From the NCBI GenBank assembly GCA_938023705.1, contig CALJDJ010000021.1, forward strand, positions 1 through 28,057: a stretch of 28,057 nt of DNA, in the 5' to 3' direction. Under the pieces are notes generated by a model. That model did no database searches. It was not told the DNA's origin and saw only the letters and a program-made list of their open reading frames with translations. Origin of the DNA: an uncultured Collinsella sp. Its GTDB lineage: Bacteria; Actinomycetota; Coriobacteriia; Coriobacteriales; Coriobacteriaceae. Shown piece by piece: positions 22,729-28,057 of this stretch (positions within the stretch are counted from its first letter, which is position 1; each line of letters starts with the position of its first letter). The translations under genes and the position numbers were made by a program.

Positions 22729-22734
22729 TATAAT
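22729..22734 (+). promoter_or_regulatory. Consensus -10 box (TATAAT) for the 6S-like RNA
   Basis: A perfect TATAAT lies seven bases before the A at 22741. No good -35 sits at the expected distance (CCGTAA). A start at 22741 gives a transcript of about 180 bases, the normal size of 6S RNA. Confidence 0.45.
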
Positions 22735-22740
22735 GTCAAG

Positions 22741-22922
22741 ACTGGAATCGACAAAGTGCCGCATTATGATGTAGGTATTCCGCCCCCCGCGGAGCAACTG
22801 GGTGAACCGTCGCGTTTATTTAGGGAGCCCACACAGTCGTACCTAGTACAGGTATCCTTCGTTGTTAAGGACGCTGGAACAGTCGATGAGGGCACCCACC
22901 TGTTTTAGGTGGGTTCATTTTC
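22741..22922 (+). ncRNA. ssrS: Probable 6S RNA
   Basis: The 3' part, GATGAGGGCACCCACCT followed by a short loop and AGGTGGGTTCATTTT, looks like the end of Gram-positive 6S RNAs: a closing-stem GGGCAC directly before an intrinsic hairpin (ACCCACCT/AGGTGGGT, about 22891-22912). GTGCC near 22756 can pair with GGCAC near 22889 to close a long rod. Small internal hairpins (TACCT/AGGTA near 22840, TCCTT/AAGGA near 22856) lie inside. 6S RNA mimics an open promoter and sequesters the housekeeping RNA polymerase. The identification is by eye from the 3' end and size, so the boundaries may shift. Confidence 0.5.
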
Positions 22923-23151
22923 GTAACGTGGGGGGTGGTTTTCATTTGCCGAAAACCACCATTACAGCCCATATGGATCCCCGCCGGTATCCCGACAAGC
23001 TATCGACAATACCCTAATATCTGGTAAGCGCGTGATTATCGCTGCGTGCAATTCCATGCACCCCCCTTGGTCGAGTATCATGGTTCGGCTATGCCCTTTG
23101 CGCTTAGCAACCTTTGACCTTTTCCTTCGACGCTTGGCGGTTTTTAGATTC

Positions 23152-24351
23152 ATGGCTTCATCCCCGAGCTACATACCGTACCTATGCGTGGCAGCGGCGG
23201 CCTTTATCACGACCTTCCTCATGGTGCCCCTGGTCAAGCGCCTGGCAATCAAGCTCGACGCCGTCGACTATCCTTCCAAGCGCCGTATCAACACTAAGCC
23301 CATCCCGCGTTTGGGCGGAACGGCGGTGTTTTTGGGCCTGGTCGTTGCCTGTATTGTGCAAATCCTAGGCACCTGGTACCTGGGTTGGCCGCCCGTTTTG
23401 GTGCCCCACCCCCGTCTGCACATCAGCTACCCCATACTTGCGCTTTCTTTTACCGTCATCTTTGCGACCGGCGCTATCGACGACGTCTTCCAGCTCGAGC
23501 CCAAGCAAAAGCTGGCCGGCCAGGTCCTCGCCGCGCTTATCGCCTGCGTGGGGGGCCTAAAAATCGGCGTCATCGTCAACCCGCTTTCCCCCGGCGAAAT
23601 TATGCTCGGCTGGCTCGCCTACCCCATCACCGTAGTCTACCTAGTGGCGTTCACCAATATCATCAACCTCATCGACGGCCTCGACGGCCTGGCGACGGGT
23701 ATCTGCGGCATCGCATCGTTCACAATGTTCTCGATGGCCATTCTCTCGGGCCGCATCGATGCCGCCGCGCTCTCCATCGCGTTGTTTGGCGCCTGCCTGG
23801 CCTTTTTGCGCTACAACTTCAACCCCGCGAGTATCTTCTTGGGCGACTCGGGCTCGCTGCTGCTGGGCTTTGCGCTGGGCTCCATCTCGCTGCTCAACGT
23901 GAGCCGCACCGCCGCGCTCACCTCGCTCATCATCCCACTCATCGTGGCCGGCGTGCCCATCATCGATACGTTTAGCGCCATCGTACGCCGCAAGCGCGCC
24001 CACATTAGCATTGGGCAAGCCGACAAGGGCCACATCCACCACCGCCTTATTCAAGAGGGCTACAACCAAAAGCAGGCCGTGCTGCTCATCTACGCCTGGT
24101 GCATTATGCTTTCGGCCGGCGCCGCCGCCATCAACCAGGTCGAGGTCCCCATGCGCGTGCTCATCTTTACCGTGCTCGCCATTGGCTCGGCGGCCTTCGC
24201 CAAGCACCTACACCTGTTTGAGCCCGTGCTGCGCCATCATTACAACAAGCGCACGCACGAGGACGAGCTGGTAACCCCCGACGACCCCGCTTTTAAGCAA
24301 GAGGAGCAGGCAGCCGAGGAACGTAAGGAAGAGCGCCACCACAAGCTCTAG
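23152..24351 (+). CDS. WecA/TagO-type undecaprenyl-phosphate sugar-1-phosphate transferase
   Basis: This is a polytopic membrane protein of 399 residues with about ten or eleven hydrophobic segments. The family motifs are complete: Mg-binding AIDDVFQL (Asp110-Asp111), NLIDGLDGLA (172-181), NFNPASIFLGDSGS (222-235) and the cytoplasmic HIHHRL (294-299), which is typical of the WecA/TagO branch rather than MraY. It loads a UDP-amino sugar onto undecaprenyl phosphate, the first step of teichoic acid, capsule or similar glycan synthesis. The C-terminal ~45 residues are an acidic/basic tail. The ATG at 23152 is my choice because the hydrophobic N-terminus begins there. Its ribosome-binding site is weak, and the open frame reaches 40 codons upstream. 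No other glycan genes are adjacent. Confidence 0.9.
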   Translation: MASSPSYIPYLCVAAAAFITTFLMVPLVKRLAIKLDAVDYPSKRRINTKPIPRLGGTAVFLGLVVACIVQILGTWYLGWPPVLVPHPRLHISYPILALSFTVIFATGAIDDVFQLEPKQKLAGQVLAALIACVGGLKIGVIVNPLSPGEIMLGWLAYPITVVYLVAFTNIINLIDGLDGLATGICGIASFTMFSMAILSGRIDAAALSIALFGACLAFLRYNFNPASIFLGDSGSLLLGFALGSISLLNVSRTAALTSLIIPLIVAGVPIIDTFSAIVRRKRAHISIGQADKGHIHHRLIQEGYNQKQAVLLIYAWCIMLSAGAAAINQVEVPMRVLIFTVLAIGSAAFAKHLHLFEPVLRHHYNKRTHEDELVTPDDPAFKQEEQAAEERKEERHHKL

Positions 24352-24510
24352 GGTAAGCTGTCGAGGATGCGCCCAGGCACCGTTGGCCAAGCGCAGCCGC
24401 GCCGCACCCATCGCGCAAGCCGCCACTCTTCCGCCCCTCGCCTGCTTACGCCCCGCCCCTCCAATAAACGCGTTATCATCTTGACCCATGAACATACGTT
24501 AGGAGCAATC

Positions 24511-25560
24511 ATGCCAAACGAGAACAGCTACGAAGTCGCGCTGCAAAAAAGCAACGCCATTCGCGAGGGCCTGGCCAAGACGCCCGAGAAGTTCACCATG
24601 CTTACCGGCGACCGCCCCACCGGCCGCCTGCACCTGGGCCACTACTTTGGCACCCTCAAGGGCCGCGTGGAGCTGCAGAACATGGGCGCCAAGACCAACG
24701 TGCTCATCGCCGACTACCAGGTCATCACCGACCGCGACACCACCGAGCACATCCAGGACAACGTGTACAACATGGTCATGGACTACCTTGCCTGCGGTAT
24801 CGACCCCGACAAGACCATGATCTACGCGCACTCCGCCGTGCCCGCCGCCAACCAGCTCATGCTGCCGTTCCTGTCGCTGGTTTCCGAGGCCGAGCTGGCG
24901 CGCAACCCCACCGTCAAGGCCGAGATGGAGGCATCGGGCCACGAGCTCACCGGCCTTCTGCTCACCTACCCGGTGCATCAGGCCTGCGACATCCTGTTCT
25001 GCAAGGGCAATGTGGTGCCCGTCGGTCGCGACCAGCTGCCGCACATAGAGCTCACCCGCACCATCGCCCGCCGCTTTAACAACCGCTACGGCAAGGTGTT
25101 CCCCGAGGTCGACGCACTGCTGTCCGAGACCCCGCTGCTGCCGGGCCTGGACGGGCGCAAGATGAGCAAGAGCTACGGTAACGCCATCAACATCTCGATG
25201 ACCGCCGAGGAGACGGCCAAGCGCATCAAGAAGAGCCAGACCGACTCCGAGCGCATGATCACGTTCGATCCCGAGAACCGCCCCGGCGTGTCCGGTCTGC
25301 TTTCGACGGCCGCCATCTGCACCGGTCGTTCCGAGGTCGAGATTGCCGAGGAGATTGGCATGGGCGGCTCCGGCCAACTCAAGAAGTACGTGACCGAGGC
25401 CGTCAACGAGTACTTCGCGCCAATCCGCGAGCGTCGTCAGCGCTATGAGAACGATCTGGACTATGTGAAGGACGTCCTGCACGAGGGCAACCGTCGTGCC
25501 AACGAGATCGCCGAGCAGACCCTGGCCGAGGTTCAGGACGCCATGGGCATGGTGTACTAG
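24511..25560 (+). CDS. trpS: Tryptophanyl-tRNA synthetase
   Basis: This 349-residue class I synthetase joins tryptophan to tRNA-Trp. The HIGH element is TGRLHLGHYFG (HLGH at 41-44). The KMSKS loop is exact (DGRKMSKSYGNAI, 217-221). The region between holds the usual connecting helices (ADYQVITDRD, CDILFCKGNVVPVGRDQLPHIELTR). The start is fixed by AGGAG six bases before the ATG. The frame is open upstream but has no support. I find no T-box or trp leader in the 159 bases before it. A strong terminator follows. Confidence 0.97.
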   Translation: MPNENSYEVALQKSNAIREGLAKTPEKFTMLTGDRPTGRLHLGHYFGTLKGRVELQNMGAKTNVLIADYQVITDRDTTEHIQDNVYNMVMDYLACGIDPDKTMIYAHSAVPAANQLMLPFLSLVSEAELARNPTVKAEMEASGHELTGLLLTYPVHQACDILFCKGNVVPVGRDQLPHIELTRTIARRFNNRYGKVFPEVDALLSETPLLPGLDGRKMSKSYGNAINISMTAEETAKRIKKSQTDSERMITFDPENRPGVSGLLSTAAICTGRSEVEIAEEIGMGGSGQLKKYVTEAVNEYFAPIRERRQRYENDLDYVKDVLHEGNRRANEIAEQTLAEVQDAMGMVY

Positions 25561-25595
25561 ACCGATCTGCTGGCTTGAGCTTTCGATTGCTATAG

Positions 25596-25624
25596 GGCGG
25601 GCGCTACGGCGTCCGCCTTTTTTT
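25596..25624 (+). terminator. Terminator of trpS
   Basis: GGCGGGCGC (25596-25604) pairs with GCGTCCGCC (25609-25617) with one G-U pair and a 4-base loop, followed by seven T (25618-25624). Confidence 0.9.
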
Positions 25625-25669
25625 GGAGCCGGACCGCTTCGGCTCCGCCCATCGCACTCCCCCGACAAA

Positions 25670-25715
25670 CGGGAACAGGCCCGCTGGCAGTTAGTTCCCA
25701 GCGGGCCTGTTCCCG
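25670..25715. repeat. Perfect 18-bp hairpin containing GGGAACAGG
   Basis: Positions 25670-25687 and 25698-25715 are exact reverse complements around the loop CAGTTAGTTC. The arms start CGGGAACAGGCCCGCTGG. The GGGAACAGG word also occurs in the loop of hairpin R6 about 230 bases on, but here it is in the stem. It lies beyond the trpS terminator and lacks a T tract. Confidence 0.88.
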
Positions 25716-25747
25716 AAGTACACCGTTGAATCGCACAGAGGGGAGGA

Positions 25748-25807
25748 ATGCGAATCAAACTCAACAGGGCAGGCTTTTTCATCGCCTATGGCCTGCTCCG
25801 TTGCTGA
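25748..25807 (+). CDS. Possible 19-codon small ORF with a strong ribosome-binding site
   Basis: The ATG at 25748 is preceded by GAGGGGAGGA, one of the best ribosome-binding sites in the window. The frame gives MRIKLNRAGFFIAYGLLRC and a TGA stop: two basic residues, then a hydrophobic stretch. No plus-strand gene follows to be a leader for, and part of it overlaps a GGGCAGGC/GCCTGCTC stem. It may be a small membrane peptide, a remnant or chance. Confidence 0.25.
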   Translation: MRIKLNRAGFFIAYGLLRC

Positions 25808-25889
25808 ATACAATATAGTTCACCGTGGTTTACTTTCTGACGGCAAAATACGCCGTCACACCTTCTCCATAAGTTAACCCCGGTAAACT

Positions 25890-25930
25890 AAAACTACCAC
25901 AAAGGGAACAGGCACCTTTGTGATAGTTTT
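25890..25930 (+). repeat. GGGAC-type loop hairpin R6 (ACCACCACAAAG family, GGGAACAGG variant)
   Basis: AAAACTACCACAAAG (25890-25904) pairs with CTTTGTGATAGTTTT (25916-25930) with one mismatch. The loop is GGAACAGGCAC, one substitution (A for G) from the R7/R8 loop. It lies 15 bases past the alkyltransferase stop with its core antisense to that gene, and faces R7 on the other side of it. Confidence 0.85.
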
Positions 25931-25945
25931 GGCGCGAGCAAGCCG

Positions 25946-26266
25946 TTAAAGCCCGGCCGGCCAACGACAGGCGCCCAAGTCGACGTGCACGGGATCGGTA
26001 AATGCCACGCCCTCCCCCATTAAGAGCTCACGCTGAGCATCGGGTCCGCCAAAGGCGAAGCCCTCGCAAATGCGGCCATCGGCAAACACCACGCGATGAC
26101 AGGGAATCTGACCAGGGCGCGGATTGCTGTGCAGGGCATACCCCACGTACCGCGCACTTCGTGGACGACCGGCAAGCAGCGCCACCTGACCGTAGGTGGC
26201 GACCATCCCCTCGGGAATCTGCTCGACCACCTCGTACACCCGATCAAAAAAGCCCTCAGACGCCAT
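25946..26266 (-). CDS. MGMT-family O6-alkylguanine alkyltransferase domain protein
   Basis: This is a 106-residue protein equal to the DNA-binding/active-site domain of O6-methylguanine-DNA methyltransferase, without the N-terminal half. The wing and recognition part read VATYGQVALLAGRPRSARYVGYAL, and the acceptor motif is IPCHRVV (Cys56). Alkyltransferase-like proteins of similar length usually replace this cysteine. Here it is kept, so real alkyl transfer or a related nucleotide-flipping repair role are both possible. GGAAGGGAG upstream fixes the ATG at 26266. The gene is enclosed by hairpins R6 and R7 in inverted orientation. No adaA/alkA partner is nearby. Confidence 0.87.
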   Translation of the reverse strand: MASEGFFDRVYEVVEQIPEGMVATYGQVALLAGRPRSARYVGYALHSNPRPGQIPCHRVVFADGRICEGFAFGGPDAQRELLMGEGVAFTDPVHVDLGACRWPAGL

Positions 26267-26295
26267 TGCTCGCTCCCTTCCACCCGGAATAGCAT

Positions 26296-26334
26296 AAACC
26301 ACCACAAAGGTGCCTGTCCCCTTTGTGGTGGTTT
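26296..26334 (-). repeat. GGGAC-loop hairpin R7 (ACCACCACAAAG family)
   Basis: AAACCACCACAAAG (26296-26309) pairs perfectly with CTTTGTGGTGGTTT (26321-26334). The minus-strand loop is GGGACAGGCAC. It lies 11 bases past the degV stop and is sense to degV. On its other side it sits in the 5' region of the alkyltransferase gene. Confidence 0.9.
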
Positions 26335-26345
26335 TGGCAGGTGGG

Positions 26346-27200
26346 CTAGTTAACGGGCTGGAAGAAGGCTACGGCTACGGCGCCGGGGCCTACATGGGTG
26401 CCGATGGTGGCGCCGATGGTGTGAACGGGCAGTTCGCCCTCGGTGTGGCCAGCCCACAGTGCCGCGCTGTCCTCGATATACTTCTTGAGCACCGCATCCG
26501 AAAGGCCCGTATAGCCGAGCGCCAGCGGCATGGAAAAGTCGATGCCGCCCGCCTTTTCGACCTTCTGGTTGAGCAGGTTACGTCCGTTCTTGGAACCGCG
26601 CGCCTTGCCCAGCTGCACGATCAGACCGTCCTCGGCAGCCACCACGGGCTTTACGTTGAGCAGCGTACCCACGGCACCGGCCGCAGCAGACAGGCGACCG
26701 CCGCGCACCAGGTACTCCAGCGTCTCGAGCAGGCCGATGACGACCACGCGGTCGCGCACGGCCTCGACAGCCGCCGCAACCTGAGCCGCGCCCTGGCCCT
26801 CGTCCACCAGGCGCAGCGCATACTCGACCAGCACGCGCTCGCCCAAGGTCACGTTATTGCTGTCCACGACGAACATGTCGCCGCCCGGCGCCTCGGCAAG
26901 TGCCGTACGAGCACTCTGGTTGGTGCCCGAGAGCTTGGCGCCCACGGTAATAATCACGGCCTCATCGCCGGCCTCACGCGCTTCGGCAATCGCCTGCGAA
27001 AAGGCGTACGGGTTGACCTGACCGGTCTTGGGCAGCTCATCGCGCTCCACAAGCATCTCGTAAAAGCGCTGGTGATCGATGTCGACGCCATCCATATACA
27101 CATCGGTGCCAAAGGTGACGGACAGCGGCAGAACACGCAGAGCGGGGTGCTCCGCCGGCGACATATCGCTTGCGGAATCGGTAATAATGCGGACGGACAT
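26346..27200 (-). CDS. DegV-family fatty-acid-binding protein (FakB type)
   Basis: The 284 residues match the DegV fold: IITDSASDMS at the N-terminus, the VYMDGVDIDHQRFYEML and TGQVNPYAFSQAI blocks, a GAKLSGTNQSA loop with the fatty-acid carboxylate-binding residues, LEYLVRGGRLSAA, and GTHVGPGAVAVAFF at the end. Family members (FakB) bind a fatty acid for phosphorylation by FakA. No fakA gene is in the window. AGAAAGGATT upstream supports the ATG at 27200. The MarR gene lies 119 bases upstream on the same strand with no terminator between, so the pair may be one transcript. This suggests fatty-acid-responsive control by analogy with FabT, which is inference. Confidence 0.92.
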   Translation of the reverse strand: MSVRIITDSASDMSPAEHPALRVLPLSVTFGTDVYMDGVDIDHQRFYEMLVERDELPKTGQVNPYAFSQAIAEAREAGDEAVIITVGAKLSGTNQSARTALAEAPGGDMFVVDSNNVTLGERVLVEYALRLVDEGQGAAQVAAAVEAVRDRVVVIGLLETLEYLVRGGRLSAAAGAVGTLLNVKPVVAAEDGLIVQLGKARGSKNGRNLLNQKVEKAGGIDFSMPLALGYTGLSDAVLKKYIEDSAALWAGHTEGELPVHTIGATIGTHVGPGAVAVAFFQPVN

Positions 27201-27319
27201 AACGAATCCTTTCTTGCGCAGGTCCCGCGCGGGGAATTTTGACAGCAATGCCCCGGCACGGCATACGCGCTCAAACGGGACTATGCAGTTTTTAATGGGA
27301 AGCAAATGCCTTGGCGGCC

Positions 27320-27769
27320 TTAGATCTCACGCAGGGTGTTGAGAATCGTACGCAGCGACGCATACATCTGCTCGCGCTGCTCCACACCCATAGCCTTACC
27401 GGTGGTGTCGAGCACCTCGCGAATGATGCGGTCCGCCTCGCTCATGCTCTCGCCGCCCAGAGCGGTCAGGCGCACCGGAGCACGATACTTAACGGCGGCG
27501 TCGCCCGAATCATCGACCTCGACGTAGCCGCCCTCCTCCAGATGCGCGAGCGTGCGCGAGACGGCGGCACGGGTCACGCCTGCCATGCGAGCCAGGTCAG
27601 CGCCAGTCAGGCCGTCCTTTCTGCGCTCAAGATAGTACAGGCACATAACGTCGGAGCCCTTGAGGCCCAGCCTTGCGCCCTCGGATGTCTTAATGCGCTG
27701 GATCTCCTTGTAGAGCCCGCTGATCAGTCCGACAAAGTCCTCGAAACGTGTCTCGTCGTTCTGCTGCAT
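27320..27769 (-). CDS. MarR-family transcriptional regulator
   Basis: These 149 residues are of typical MarR length. The winged helix-turn-helix reads LYYLERRKDGLTGADLARMAGVTRAAVSRTLAHLEEGGYVEV (about residues 44-85), with the wing around SGDAAVKYRAPVRLT and terminal dimerisation helices. Start ATG at 27769, with GAAAGG further upstream than ideal. A short inverted repeat GCTAA...TTAGC (27799-27820) about 30 bases before the start could be its own operator, with low confidence. It heads a likely two-gene unit with degV. The ligand is unknown. Confidence 0.9.
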   Translation of the reverse strand: MQQNDETRFEDFVGLISGLYKEIQRIKTSEGARLGLKGSDVMCLYYLERRKDGLTGADLARMAGVTRAAVSRTLAHLEEGGYVEVDDSGDAAVKYRAPVRLTALGGESMSEADRIIREVLDTTGKAMGVEQREQMYASLRTILNTLREI

Positions 27770-27873
27770 GGGAGACGACCGCCTTTCGCTTACATGATGC
27801 TAACGGGTAAACATCTTAGCCGCACGAGGCAACACCCATACCCAAATATCCCATTTGTTAACCCATCAACATA

Positions 27874-27914
27874 AAAACCACCACAAAGGGGACAGGCACC
27901 TTTGTGGTGGTTTT
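27874..27914 (+). repeat. GGGAC-loop hairpin R8 (ACCACCACAAAG family)
   Basis: AAAACCACCACAAAG (27874-27888) pairs perfectly over 15 bp with CTTTGTGGTGGTTTT (27900-27914). The loop GGGACAGGCAC is identical to that of R7 in the opposite orientation. It lies 28 bases past the stop of the right-edge gene and carries T runs at both ends, so it may also terminate transcription. Confidence 0.92.
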
Positions 27915-27942
27915 GACCGGCGAACATGATCCGCAGGCGTCG

Positions 27943-28057
27943 TTACAGTTCCACGCAGGGATTGTCGCGGGTCACAAGCGTCTTAACGACAACCGTCGCT
28001 CCCAGATAGCGCTCGAGCAACTCGGCGAGACGATCAACGGCAGCCTGGCAATCCCCC
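27943..28057 (-). CDS. C-terminal end of an unidentified protein (partial)
   Basis: A minus-strand frame enters from the right edge and ends with TAA (complement of 27943-27945). The 37 complete codons include DCQAAVDRLAELLERYLGA and end in TRDNPCVEL. Codon use fits a real gene, and hairpin R8 follows its stop as in the other genes. The fragment is too short for me to name a family. Confidence 0.6.
   Translation of the reverse strand, partial: GDCQAAVDRLAELLERYLGATVVVKTLVTRDNPCVEL

Larger units (their letters stand above)
22628..23151. other. Intergenic region between the radical SAM gene and the WecA-type gene
   Basis: It holds the radical SAM 5' region, the probable 6S RNA and about 230 bases of leader before the WecA-type start. 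In 22923-23151 I see no convincing promoter or gene, only an open frame that continues upstream of the chosen ATG. Confidence 0.5.
25561..25945. other. 385-base intergenic region after trpS
   Basis: It contains the trpS terminator, a small GGAGCC/GGCTCC hairpin (25625-25646), an 18-bp palindrome (25670-25715), a possible 19-codon ORF (25748-25807), a TGACGGC/GCCGTCA hairpin (25838-25858) and hairpin R6. This is an unusually hairpin-dense spacer. Confidence 0.7.

Overview
The window looks like a stretch of a Coriobacteriia (Actinomycetota) gut chromosome, most like Collinsella. The support is high GC with C/G-ending codons, a Rho factor with a very long disordered Ala/Lys/Arg-rich N-terminus, a CarD-type regulator, short actinobacterial-style intergenic regions, and product types and order that I associate with Collinsella. 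The assignment rests on protein character, not on a database search.

Layout. 1-5600: the tail of an unidentified gene, a soluble fumarate-reductase-type flavoprotein, DinD, a tRNA-His/tRNA-Lys pair on the minus strand with its own promoter and terminator, a class I aminotransferase, and a fructokinase-type ROK gene that has lost its N-terminal half. 5150-9876 (minus): VanZ-like protein, a 466-residue Ala-rich membrane protein, and rho. 9877-12602: argS, with an imperfect inverted repeat between it and rho. 12603-15147: a CarD-type regulator, a REP-associated (RAYT/IS200-like HUH) transposase, and an HD-domain protein. 15145-19288: proline block, with proA and proB on the minus strand and a prolyl-aminopeptidase-like hydrolase on the plus strand between them. 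19370-21537: pncB, a tail-anchored small protein and tRNA-Ala. 21689-25560: a PflX-type radical SAM protein, a probable 6S RNA, a WecA/TagO-type glycosyl-1-phosphate transferase and trpS. 25946-28057: an MGMT-type alkyltransferase, DegV, a MarR regulator and the tail of one more unidentified gene.

The most notable structure is a dispersed set of short hairpins. Their stems differ between sub-families, but their loops all carry a GGGAC core (GGGACAGG, GGGGACGG, GGGACGGGG or GGGGACGTT, with one GGGAACAGG variant). I count nine, at 13087, 14339, 15109, 17981, 19338, 21643, 25890, 26296 and 27874. Every one lies just 3' of a stop codon, and four overlap the stop codon itself. In three cases the order is stop codon, hairpin, intrinsic terminator, so the hairpin should be transcribed as part of the mRNA 3' end. 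Two of them, in inverted orientation, bracket the RAYT transposase gene. I infer a RAYT/REP-type system whose elements share a loop word rather than a stem, targeted to or retained at gene 3' ends.

The longer gene-free stretches (7008-7320, 9877-10405, 12260-12602, 13089-13444, 22628-23151, 25561-25945) have their own entries. I see no CRISPR array, no rRNA and no prophage block.
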